Shown here piece by piece: positions 1 to 7,356 of a stretch of 64,000 nucleotides of DNA. This DNA comes from Simiduia sp. 21SJ11W-1 (GTDB lineage: Bacteria; Pseudomonadota; Gammaproteobacteria; Pseudomonadales; Cellvibrionaceae), in NCBI RefSeq assembly GCF_024138675.1, contig NZ_CP090959.1, positions 2,511,501 through 2,575,500 on the forward strand, in the 5' to 3' direction. Within the stretch, counting starts at the first letter, position 1. Each line of letters opens with the position of its first letter. The notes below the pieces were generated by a model, which made no database searches, was not told the origin of the DNA, and worked only from the letters and a program-made list of their open reading frames with translations. The translations under genes were made by a program, and so were the position numbers.

Positions 1-2
1 CC

Positions 3-404
3 GCTGCATGGCTCTTGGGCGCGGTGGTGGCCTCGCACTGGTTGTTGGATTTCTTCGTACACAGGCCAGACCTACCTATTTGGCCTGGCGTGAAGGTGGG
101 CCTGGCCCTGTGGGATTACTCCCTTGTGGCAATGAGCCTGGAAATGGCCTTAATCGCCCTGGCCGGCGGCTATTTATGGCGCAATCAAACGCACGGCAAA
201 GGCTGGTATGCAGGCCTTACGGTTGTTTTGCTGGCGCTGGTGGCCGTTAACTATGTGCTGCCCCCACCACTGGATAAAACCGGCATTTTATTAGGCGCTA
301 TGGCCGTCTACCTGATTGCACCTGTGGTGGCATGGTGGCTGGAGCGCCGGGTGCGCAAACCCTGCATACACGCAATGGAAAATAGCTATGCCCAACAAAG
401 CTAA
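3..404 (+). CDS. Membrane protein, 5' end outside the window
   Basis: The reading frame is open to the left edge, so the N-terminus is missing; a TTG inside the window at position 15 is not needed as a start. What remains is about 130 residues, mostly hydrophobic, with three or four likely membrane segments. Near its beginning is an HWLLDFFVHRPDLP stretch, a His/Asp-rich membrane motif that I associate with conserved small inner-membrane proteins of unknown function. The C-terminus is short and polar. The stop overlaps the start of the next gene by 17 bases, so the two are probably co-transcribed. No function is assigned. That a membrane protein is encoded is fairly certain; the family is not. 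Confidence 0.6.
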   Translation, partial: AAWLLGAVVASHWLLDFFVHRPDLPIWPGVKVGLALWDYSLVAMSLEMALIALAGGYLWRNQTHGKGWYAGLTVVLLALVAVNYVLPPPLDKTGILLGAMAVYLIAPVVAWWLERRVRKPCIHAMENSYAQQS

Positions 405-1320
405 GCCGAATAAAGCTAATAGCCACACAGCATGCAGCGCGCCGGGCTTTTGCCTTGCAATAGGCTTAATGCTGCTTGCCGGGTTCGGGAGTCAAGCCCA
501 CGCACTCAGCCTTTCCGATTGCCTGGCCAGCGCCAAGGGCTACTACCAGCAAACCTATTGCGAATTGGTGGCCCAAGGTGAAGGCCGCCAATTGCCGGCG
601 TTTTTCGAGTTCACGCAAAACAACGAGCAAACCCAATGGCTGCTGTTAAAGCGCCCGGCCGAGCGCGCGGGAATTAACCTTTGCAAACCCAAACCAAGCT
701 CGCCCCGCAAATCCCTTGCCCTGCAAAACAATGCACCTGCCCAAGCAGGCAATAGCGCGCGTACACCCGACGCTCGCGAGGCCGTGCCACAAGCCACGCC
801 GCGCCCGCCACAAAAGCACGCCGCCACGGCATCAATACCAGCAAGCTTTGAAGGCAATAATTGTGCGCTTGCCGCCAACACCATTGTGTGTGGCGCCCAG
901 CATTTCAGCTTGCAGCGCAACCTGCACAACCGGCACTTGAGCGCCGGCGCACTTGGGCCGGAAAACACCCTTGCCCTGCCCCCCTTTAACGGCAACCTGC
1001 AAGACGAGCAAGCCGTGCGTGCATACCTGTATCAGGCCTATGCCACCTACCTCACCAAAATGCGCAGCATTGGCCTGGGTGGCATTACCACAAGCTTTGG
1101 CAATTTCAGCTATCTGTTTTACGATTACCACGCCAAGGGCCTTGATTTCAGCCAGCGCTTCGCCAAGCTGTTTCACTATTTGAAAAAAGATAAGGCAAGC
1201 TTGCCCGTTTCAGAGCGCGCGGCCGATATCAGCCAGCTCAGCCTGGCCGATTGCTCGGCCCTCAACAGCGAATTTTTTGTGTGTGAACACCGCGGTAAAA
1301 ATTTATTGTTCGCCCGCTAA
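388..1320 (+). CDS. Secreted hypothetical protein
   Basis: This encodes 310 residues if started at the ATG at 388; an in-frame upstream start at 316 would lie deep inside the preceding gene. The N-terminus is a basic stretch followed by a hydrophobic core (about residues 22-35) ending in QAHA, a good signal peptidase I site, so the product is probably periplasmic. The mature part has scattered Cys residues that could form disulfides, and a low-complexity Pro/Ala/Lys-rich linker around residues 110-150. The last 150 residues look globular. I recognise no family. It overlaps the upstream membrane protein gene and is followed 18 bases later by a small cytosolic ORF. Confidence 0.6.
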   Translation: MPNKAKPNKANSHTACSAPGFCLAIGLMLLAGFGSQAHALSLSDCLASAKGYYQQTYCELVAQGEGRQLPAFFEFTQNNEQTQWLLLKRPAERAGINLCKPKPSSPRKSLALQNNAPAQAGNSARTPDAREAVPQATPRPPQKHAATASIPASFEGNNCALAANTIVCGAQHFSLQRNLHNRHLSAGALGPENTLALPPFNGNLQDEQAVRAYLYQAYATYLTKMRSIGLGGITTSFGNFSYLFYDYHAKGLDFSQRFAKLFHYLKKDKASLPVSERAADISQLSLADCSALNSEFFVCEHRGKNLLFAR

Positions 1321-1338
1321 CCAACAAGAGCTAACACC

Positions 1339-1617
1339 ATGAGCGGTTTTACCAAGCAGGATTTGGAGCGCGAAAGCCAGTCGGAACTCGGCCAGGGGCA
1401 CATGTGCACCAACAACATTCACCCCCATCACCTGAAAATTTACCGGGTGAAAAAAATCGGTGGCAAGCCGCAAAAACATTGGGAATTGTTCAGCCTTTGG
1501 CTGGCCACCGCCGAAGACGTAGCCGCCGGCGACGCCAGCCGCGAAGACGAGGTTCTTAATCTGAGTTCCATTGAAATTGAATTCTGCCCCTTTTGCGGCA
1601 CCCAGCTTACCCAATAG
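1339..1617 (+). CDS. Small hypothetical protein with a C-terminal CPFCG motif
   Basis: This is a 92-residue protein with no signal peptide. Its C-terminus reads IEIEFCPFCGTQLTQ, a half zinc-ribbon type CxxC knuckle; a second pair of ligands could come from the single Cys and the HPHH stretch near residues 23-32, which would make a mixed Cys/His metal site. This is inference from residue pattern only. The ATG at 1339 lies 18 bases after the upstream stop. Two preceding genes on the same strand are close enough for an operon. The family is not recognised. Confidence 0.55.
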   Translation: MSGFTKQDLERESQSELGQGHMCTNNIHPHHLKIYRVKKIGGKPQKHWELFSLWLATAEDVAAGDASREDEVLNLSSIEIEFCPFCGTQLTQ

Positions 1618-1703
1618 CCCGCTGCGGAAACACGCGCCCCATTCGTCACCACTAGGGCGCGGGATAGAGCTTCCCGCAACCGTAAACCGACGCAGGAGCG
1701 CTT

Positions 1704-3077
1704 ATGTTTCGCACCCTTAGCCTTACGGGCCTTGGCCTTTTAAGCCTGATCAGCACCCAGCACAGCCACGCCGAGTGGCAGGCGCCACCGGCAGAAAAAC
1801 ACGCGCTCTACACCATTGGGCAGGCCGCCCAGCCCGCGCGCATAGAAGCCGACATCACCCGCCTTGTGGGCTTCGGCACCCGCCACACCCTGTCGGATAC
1901 TCAATCGCAACAGCGCGGCATTGGCGCCAGCCGGCGCTGGATAGAGGCCGAGTTCAAACGCATCAGCAAAGCCTGTGGCAACTGCCTGGAAGTTATCACC
2001 GTGGCAGACACAGTAAGCGGGCCACGTATTCCCGAGCCCACCGAGGTGGTGAACGTCATTGCCATTCAACGGGGCACGTCAGACCCAAACCGCGTGGTGC
2101 TCATGGCCGGCGATATTGATTCACGGGTGAGCGACGTGCTGGACGCCGAAAGCGACTCCCCGGGCGCCAACGATAACGCCTCAGGCGTGGCTGGCACCCT
2201 TGAGGCCGCGCGCATTCTAAGCCAGTACACCTTTAACGGCACCCTGGTATACGCCGCGCTTTCCGGTGAAGAACAAGGCCTGTATGGCGGTAAAATTCTG
2301 GCCGAATACGCAAAGCTTCAGCAGTGGCACATTACCGCCGTGTTAAATAACGACATGATTGGCAACATCAGCGGCATTAATGGCGTAATAGACAACCGCA
2401 CCGCGCGGGTATTTTCCGAGGGCACGCGCGCAACCGAAACCGAAGCCGAGGCAAAGCTGCGCCGTTTTACCGGCGGCGAAGTGGATTCACCCTCGCGCAA
2501 CCTCGCGCGCTACATCAAGAAAGTGGGCGAGCAATATGTGCCTAATTTAAGTGTAATGATGATTTACAGGCTCGATCGCTTCGGCCGCGGCGGCCATCAC
2601 CGCCCCTTTAACGAGGCAGGCTTCCCCGGCGTTCGCATCATGGAAGCCTGGGAGCACTACGATCGCCAGCACCAGGATTTACGCACCGAAAACGGCACCG
2701 CATACGGCGATACCTTAAGCGGCGTGAACTTCCCCTATGCCGCCAAGCTCACCAACCTCAATGCCGTCACCCTGGCAGCCCTGGCCTGGGCTCCGGCGCC
2801 ACCGGCTGAGGTTAAAATCAGCGGCCAGGTGAGCGCCCACACCCACTTGAGCTGGGCGCAGCCCAAAGGTAGGGCTGCCAAAGCACTTGCCGGCTACAAG
2901 GTGTACTGGCGGCTCACCACCGATGCCGAGTGGCGCCACAGCCGTTATGTGGGCAAGGTAAATGAATTTACGTTGAACAACATTGTGATAGATAACTACT
3001 ACTTCGGCGTGGCCGCCGTGGGCAAAGACGGCACCGAAAGCCCTGTGGTATTTCCGGGCCCGGCAGGCGCTTTTTAA
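1704..3077 (+). CDS. Secreted M28-family metallopeptidase with C-terminal Fn3-like domain
   Basis: The product is 457 residues. Residues 1-23 are a signal peptide ending in HSHA. The M28 zinc-peptidase core is visible: GDIDSR near residue 135, GANDNASG near 153, the GEEQG general-base motif near 187, NNDMIGN near 215, and GGHHRPF near 297. In the family's archetype (Vibrio aminopeptidase) the first metal ligand is His in a GHxDS motif; here that position is Asp. The remaining ligands are in place, so it may bind metal differently or be a distinct subfamily. Residues from about 366 to the end look like a fibronectin type III fold, common in exported marine enzymes. The start ATG is preceded by CAGGAGCG. 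Substrate is unknown. Confidence 0.8.
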   Translation: MFRTLSLTGLGLLSLISTQHSHAEWQAPPAEKHALYTIGQAAQPARIEADITRLVGFGTRHTLSDTQSQQRGIGASRRWIEAEFKRISKACGNCLEVITVADTVSGPRIPEPTEVVNVIAIQRGTSDPNRVVLMAGDIDSRVSDVLDAESDSPGANDNASGVAGTLEAARILSQYTFNGTLVYAALSGEEQGLYGGKILAEYAKLQQWHITAVLNNDMIGNISGINGVIDNRTARVFSEGTRATETEAEAKLRRFTGGEVDSPSRNLARYIKKVGEQYVPNLSVMMIYRLDRFGRGGHHRPFNEAGFPGVRIMEAWEHYDRQHQDLRTENGTAYGDTLSGVNFPYAAKLTNLNAVTLAALAWAPAPPAEVKISGQVSAHTHLSWAQPKGRAAKALAGYKVYWRLTTDAEWRHSRYVGKVNEFTLNNIVIDNYYFGVAAVGKDGTESPVVFPGPAGAF

Positions 3078-3304
3078 CCCCACAGATTGGCGGCCCGCCA
3101 TACCTGCGCGGGCCCAGCACACTAAACCAGAGCCCTAAACCAAAGCCATAAACCAAAGCCATAAACAAGGGCCCGAAACCACAGCCCTCAAAAGCACCGG
3201 CAAACCGAAGCAATGCACATGCAGACAGAGCCTGCGGGGCCGTGCCCGCAGGCCTTATGCTCTGGTAAACTGCACACCCGCAACCACCAAGCCTTAATTC
3301 ACCC
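3078..3304. other. Intergenic region with a tandem 13-bp repeat and a hairpin
   Basis: The 227 bp between the peptidase and the kinase contain AAACCAAAGCCAT twice in tandem (from about 3135 to 3160). They also contain a strong hairpin, CCTGCGGG-gccgtg-CCCGCAGG, near 3228-3249, extended by an outer CAGAGC/GCTCTG pairing. There is no T-run, so it is not an ordinary terminator on the plus strand. I see no gene. Confidence 0.4.
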
Positions 3305-4579
3305 ATGCCCGCGCAACCGTCCTACGCCAAACACGCCGCCATCACCCTCGCCCGGGGCTTTCGCCTTTTGCCCGGCGCACTCGGCAACTGGCCCCTGTGC
3401 AAGGCCTGGCTCTTAAAGGCCCGCGCAGCGCAGGTTGCAGCTGTGCTGGTGGCTGCCTATTTGCTGTTTGCCAATGGCTGGCTCGCGGGCCAACTGGCCG
3501 ACTGGCACTACCCGCCACCGAAAGAATCTCTGGGCAAGCGCATTGTGCAGGTATTCAACCCCAACGTAAGCCACAAACACCCCCGTCGCGACGCCCAACA
3601 GCGTACCTACAAGCAGCTTGGTTACTTAAGCCTCGCCCTGCCCCTGCTGCTGTTGATTGGCGCCTTACCACGTACTGTGCGCGAGCGCGAAACCACAGTT
3701 GCCCCGCACACGCCCGCAGATGCATTGGCGCGCACCCAGGTACGTGGGCCAGAGGCACAAGCCACACTGGCACCCGAGCCTTTGGGCACAATTGGCGGGC
3801 GCTACCGGCTGGATAAGCTCTTGGCCTCGGGCGGGGCGGGCATGGTGTACCAAGGGTTCGACCTGCGCCTGGAGCGCGCCGTGGCCATTAAAAAATTACT
3901 GGGGCACCTGGAGCAAGACGCCGCCATGCTTGCGCGCTTTAAAATTGAAGCCACAAGTTTGGCCCAGCTAAACCACCCCAATATTTTGCAGGTCTACGAC
4001 CTCATTGAAGACCGCGGCAACCACTGGCTGATTGTAGAGTGGATGACCGGCGGCACCCTGGCGCACAAAATTCACGCAAGCGGCAAGCTGCCGCTGACTC
4101 AGGCCCTTGGCATTGCCCGGCAAATCGCCGAGGGGCTGCAACAGGCCCATGCAAAGGGCATAGTGCACCGCGATATCAAACCGGAAAACATTTTGTTTAA
4201 CCCCGGCGGCCAGGCAAAAATTTCAGACTTCGGCATTGCCCGCATTGGCGATAACAGCAAACACACCCAGGTGGGCATGGTGATTGGCTCGCCCGGCTAC
4301 ATGAGCCCGGAGCAGGCCGCCGGTGAAAATGTCAGCCGGCTAAGCGATGTGTATTCACTGGGTGTCACCCTCTATGAAATGCTCTCGGGCAACCTGCCCT
4401 TCACCGGCGACACCACCCAGGTGTTGCTCAAGCACATCAGCCAAGCGCCGCCCAGCCTTAAAACACTGGAGCCCGCGCTGCCGGAGGCTGTAACCACACT
4501 GGTTGATAACATGCTGGCCAAGCAGCCCTCGGCGCGCCCGGCCAACCCGGCCCAAGCGCTGGCGGCACTGGATCTATAA
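3305..4579 (+). CDS. Membrane-anchored Hanks-type Ser/Thr protein kinase
   Basis: The protein has 424 residues. Two hydrophobic helices (about 43-62 and 107-123) precede a complete eukaryotic-like kinase domain from about residue 166 to the end. Visible motifs are the Gly-rich loop ASGGAGMVY, the VAIK lysine near 196, HRDIKPEN near 288, DFG near 308, and GSPGYMSPEQ in the activation/P+1 region. All catalytic residues are present, so it should be active, phosphorylating Ser/Thr in the cytoplasm. The order membrane-then-kinase is opposite to the common PknB layout with a C-terminal anchor and PASTA repeats; the short loop between the helices would be periplasmic. No phosphatase gene is adjacent and the substrate is unknown. 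Confidence 0.85.
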   Translation: MPAQPSYAKHAAITLARGFRLLPGALGNWPLCKAWLLKARAAQVAAVLVAAYLLFANGWLAGQLADWHYPPPKESLGKRIVQVFNPNVSHKHPRRDAQQRTYKQLGYLSLALPLLLLIGALPRTVRERETTVAPHTPADALARTQVRGPEAQATLAPEPLGTIGGRYRLDKLLASGGAGMVYQGFDLRLERAVAIKKLLGHLEQDAAMLARFKIEATSLAQLNHPNILQVYDLIEDRGNHWLIVEWMTGGTLAHKIHASGKLPLTQALGIARQIAEGLQQAHAKGIVHRDIKPENILFNPGGQAKISDFGIARIGDNSKHTQVGMVIGSPGYMSPEQAAGENVSRLSDVYSLGVTLYEMLSGNLPFTGDTTQVLLKHISQAPPSLKTLEPALPEAVTTLVDNMLAKQPSARPANPAQALAALDL

Positions 4580-4748
4580 GGCGTAAACACAATTATTTTT
4601 GCCGCCAAAAATATTTTCATTGCCCGCTAGACAAGCGCCTAATAAAGGCCTAACTTCAGCCACAGGTACACGCGGATACGGCAACGGCGCCGGCTCCCTG
4701 TACCCCCCCTACGTCTTCCGTTGATGGGCCAGGCCCTAGGAGTCGAAC

Positions 4749-4865
4749 ATGAGTAAAGAGTTAAAAAGCACTAAGAACGCCAAGAAAAAGCCATTGTTAA
4801 CGCCCAAAGAGAAAAAGGCGGCAAAAGTGGCCAAGAAACAAGGTAAAAGCTTTTTAGAAATCTAA
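4749..4865 (+). CDS. Very small lysine-rich protein
   Basis: A 38-residue ORF begins at ATG 4749 with an AGGAG ribosome binding site at 4738-4742. About 14 of the residues are Lys; the C-terminus is GKSFLEI. It has no hydrophobic segment and is likely cytosolic and nucleic-acid or ribosome associated, though that is inference from charge alone. Similar Lys-rich proteins of about 40 residues are common as 'hypothetical' in gammaproteobacteria. A second small, highly charged ORF at 13135 is similar in composition but not clearly homologous. Confidence 0.55.
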   Translation: MSKELKSTKNAKKKPLLTPKEKKAAKVAKKQGKSFLEI

Positions 4866-4913
4866 CGCTCAACGCGCAGCCCACACCCTTGGGCTGCCAG
4901 CTTCACAGCCTTT

Positions 4914-4979
4914 AAACCATTTATCTAGCGATGGCCCCAGGTGGCGCAGACGATACTCAGTCATCGCGATAAATGGTTT
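4914..4979. repeat. 18-bp inverted repeat across the ppiC stop codon
   Basis: AAACCATTTATC-TA-GCGATG at 4914-4933 is matched in reverse by CATCGC-GATAAATGGTTT at 4962-4979: 18 paired bases with a two-base bulge and a 28-base loop. The right arm lies inside the last codons of ppiC, and the stop (4957-4959) is in the loop. No T-run follows on the minus strand, so a classic intrinsic terminator is not evident; it may stabilise the 3' end of the mRNA. Confidence 0.6.
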
Positions 4980-5238
4980 CAATCAAATGAAAACCGAACT
5001 GGGTTTTCACCGGGCCATGCACCACCAGCACCGGCTTTTTAAACACCACCTGATCAAACGCCTTCACCATTTGCCCGGGCCTGAACTCACCCAGGTCGCC
5101 CCCATTTTTGCCCGAGGGGCAAGTTGAGTGTTTTTTAGCCAGTTGACCGAAATCGGCCCCTTGGGCAAGTTGCTGTTTCAGGCGCTCGGCTTCGGCTTTG
5201 GTCTTTACCAGGATGTGCCTGGCACAGGCTTTAGGCAT
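4957..5238 (-). CDS. ppiC: Parvulin-type peptidyl-prolyl cis-trans isomerase
   Basis: The 93-residue product is a stand-alone parvulin domain, the size of E. coli PpiC. It has the family landmarks ARHILVKT at the start, the [26 protein letters not shown] block, and the FGFHLI end containing the active-site His. No signal peptide is present, so it acts in the cytoplasm, isomerising Xaa-Pro bonds. It is transcribed alone on the minus strand between two plus-strand genes. An unusual long inverted repeat overlaps its 3' end. Confidence 0.9.
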   Translation of the reverse strand: MPKACARHILVKTKAEAERLKQQLAQGADFGQLAKKHSTCPSGKNGGDLGEFRPGQMVKAFDQVVFKKPVLVVHGPVKTQFGFHLIETIYRDD

Positions 5239-5298
5239 TACAGCCCCCTATGTGTGAAATTCCGATGAATATTTAACCAAACAGGCGCAGATTAAGCG

Positions 5299-5327
5299 TT
5301 AATTCTTGCGCCACAATGGCCTATAAT
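5299..5327 (+). promoter_or_regulatory. Candidate sigma-70 promoter for the glutaredoxin-like gene
   Basis: A perfect TATAAT lies at 5322-5327, 46 bases before the chosen start at 5374. The hexamer 17 bases upstream (5299-5304, TTAATT) is a weak match to TTGACA, so the site relies on its -10. An alternative start codon at 5326 would overlap this box, which is one reason for preferring 5374. Confidence 0.4.
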
Positions 5328-5373
5328 GCGCGCCATTTTACCCCATGCCTCAACGACAAAGCTAAGCGAGACT

Positions 5374-5781
5374 ATGCGAATTATTCTGAAATTGCTCCGT
5401 GAAGGCCTAGGCCGCATCATCATTCTTGTCGACTACCTCACCCGCCCCACCCCGCTCAAGCGCTCTAAACCCGAGCAAACCAAGGTGAACGCCCAACTGG
5501 CACACATGGCGCTCTACCAGTTTTACGCCTGCCCGTTTTGCATAAAAACCCGCCGGGCCCTGCGCCGGCTGAACCTGCCCATGCAAACGCGCAATATCAA
5601 CGAGGGCTCACCCTTTCGCGCCGAGCTTGAAAAGGCCACAGGGCGCGTAAAAGCCCCTTGCCTGCGCGTGCAAGAGGGCGAACAGGTGCGTTGGCTGTTT
5701 GAATCTAACGACATTATCGAATACCTCGAAAAACGCTTCGACCAGCGCCCACCCGCGGCCTGCATCAAGAGCGCCGCCTAA
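5374..5781 (+). CDS. Membrane-anchored glutaredoxin/GST N-terminal-like protein
   Basis: This is a 135-residue protein from the ATG at 5374; an upstream ATG at 5326 sits in the probable promoter. Residues 1-22 form an amphipathic-to-hydrophobic helix (ILKLLREGLGRIIILVDYL) that could anchor it to the inner membrane. From residue 46 there is a thioredoxin-fold glutaredoxin domain with the redox motif CPFC preceded by YQFYA, the cis-Pro region KAPCLRV, and the ESNDIIEYLEKRF helix typical of glutaredoxin/GST N-domains. It probably reduces disulfides or glutathione adducts using glutathione. It is unlinked to neighbours in function. Confidence 0.75.
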   Translation: MRIILKLLREGLGRIIILVDYLTRPTPLKRSKPEQTKVNAQLAHMALYQFYACPFCIKTRRALRRLNLPMQTRNINEGSPFRAELEKATGRVKAPCLRVQEGEQVRWLFESNDIIEYLEKRFDQRPPAACIKSAA

Positions 5782-5865
5782 ACGCGGCTCGCGAGCCCGC
5801 TGCTATACTGAAAGCTCCTGCCAGCTACCCCACGGGGCAGCCCGGCGCTACCGGGGCTTTCGTTG

Positions 5866-6684
5866 ATGCGCACGCTGTTACTGCTTATCACCCTGCTGCC
5901 AACGCTGGCACTGGCTGCTCGCCCGACGGCCAACCCCAACCCCTATGCCACACCCTTGGCGCCGCTAGTACTTGTGTATGGCGGCCACGTGGTGGAACCC
6001 TATGTGTTTCTGCAAGAGGGCCAGGTGGTGGGCGGGGTTTACTATGATTTGGGCCAACTCATCAGCAGCGAGCTAAAACGGCCGGTCAGCTACCTGCGCG
6101 TGCCGCGCCGGCGCATGGAGCTCTTCCTCGCCCAGGGCAAGGGCCATGTAATGCCTCTGGCGCACCCAAGCTGGGTGGCAAACCCCAGCGCATTGCACTG
6201 GACAAGCCCACTCATTACCGAGTACGACCTGCTGGTACAACGTCGCCAGGCCACCTTTGCCGTTCACTCGCTGGATGATTTAGTGGGTAAGCGCATTGGC
6301 ACCATTCTTGGCTACTACTACCCGGGCCTTTCCGATGCGCCCTACAATGAAACGATCCTCAGAGACGATGCCAAAGACATAGAGGCCAATTTCAAGCGCT
6401 TGGCGCAAGGCCGCATAGATGCCCTGCTGGGCTCGAATATTTTGATTGAGTATTTCCTGCAGAAACAAGGCGTGGCCAATCGCTTTCACCTGGTTACCAG
6501 CTGGGGCATTGAATACCAGGTGGTGAGCGCAGTCTCACCCAAGTCGCCGGTAAGTGCCGCGCAGCTTTCCCAGGCGTATCAGGCCCTGCACGCGCGCGGC
6601 GCCATTGGGGAGGTGATTAACCGCTACGCTCCCCACCGGGTTAACCTCAAGCCTGCAGCCACACACTCAGAACAAAACCCATAA
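5866..6684 (+). CDS. Periplasmic solute-binding protein, family 3-like
   Basis: The 272-residue product has a clear signal peptide (MRTLLLLITLLPTLALAA), so it is periplasmic. The rest resembles amino-acid-type extracellular binding proteins (SBP_bac_3): an early GG-x-YYDLG segment, the central VGKRIGTILGYYYPG lobe crossing, and the FKRLAQGRIDALLG motif that is typical of the second lobe. No permease or ATPase gene is nearby. Many such orphan proteins in marine gammaproteobacteria are annotated as 'transporter substrate-binding domain' of unknown ligand. ATG 5866 is preferred to the TTG just before it. The downstream gene is convergent. Confidence 0.75.
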   Translation: MRTLLLLITLLPTLALAARPTANPNPYATPLAPLVLVYGGHVVEPYVFLQEGQVVGGVYYDLGQLISSELKRPVSYLRVPRRRMELFLAQGKGHVMPLAHPSWVANPSALHWTSPLITEYDLLVQRRQATFAVHSLDDLVGKRIGTILGYYYPGLSDAPYNETILRDDAKDIEANFKRLAQGRIDALLGSNILIEYFLQKQGVANRFHLVTSWGIEYQVVSAVSPKSPVSAAQLSQAYQALHARGAIGEVINRYAPHRVNLKPAATHSEQNP

Positions 6685-6699
6685 ACTTTTGCCGCGCAA

Positions 6700-7356
6700 T
6701 TACCGGCTGGCAATGAGTTGATCCAAACGCTCAAGATCATTAATCACCTGCCAGTGGCCACCACCGGTAACCACCCGCTCCTGCCAGCGCGCCAGGCGCT
6801 TTAAATAATCCCGTGGGTCCAGGTTATCGCTGCCCAACTTGGTGACGTTTAAGGCCACCACATTGATACCCGCAAGCGCGATGGGAAAATTGCGAATATG
6901 ACCCTTGGCCAGGTCTTCCTCAAGATCTGAAAAAATCAGCACATACTGCTCGGCTGCACCGGTTTCGTTTAAATACTCACTGGCTTGAATCAGCCCGCCG
7001 GTGATATCGGTATTGCGGCTTCCGCGCGTCACGCTTTTCACATACTCATCCATACGCTGCTTGAAGGCGCGCTTTTGCTGATTGGCCTGGCTCGGGCGCT
7101 CATCGAGTGTGACTTTTGCAATAATGTCTTTTTCACTGAAGCTTCCGCTATCAATGCGCGCCACCGCGAGGGAATCGCCGCTGTCTAAGGTGGCGAGCAG
7201 GTAGTTCAAAATATTCTGCGCTTTGTTGAGCTCTTCTGTGTAGGTACCTGAGGTATCCAGCAGTAGGTACACAGCCCGTTGTTCGGCCACTTTTTGCGAA
7301 CAACCACCGGCTATCAATGCGCAACAACACACAAGGCACAGCGTTAAATGTTTCAT
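6700..7356 (-). CDS. Von Willebrand factor A domain lipoprotein
   Basis: The 218-residue protein begins with a short signal sequence ending in LIAGGCS, a lipobox-like site although the -3 residue is Ala rather than Leu. A VWA domain follows: DTSGT near residue 34 is the first MIDAS motif, NTDITGG near 120 supplies the Thr, and FSDLEED near 145 supplies the Asp. A metal-dependent adhesion site therefore looks intact. Its start overlaps the stop of the upstream membrane protein gene by four bases (ATGA), which indicates translational coupling. It is probably a periplasm-facing binding partner of that membrane protein. Function is unknown. Confidence 0.75.
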   Translation of the reverse strand: MKHLTLCLVCCCALIAGGCSQKVAEQRAVYLLLDTSGTYTEELNKAQNILNYLLATLDSGDSLAVARIDSGSFSEKDIIAKVTLDERPSQANQQKRAFKQRMDEYVKSVTRGSRNTDITGGLIQASEYLNETGAAEQYVLIFSDLEEDLAKGHIRNFPIALAGINVVALNVTKLGSDNLDPRDYLKRLARWQERVVTGGGHWQVINDLERLDQLIASR

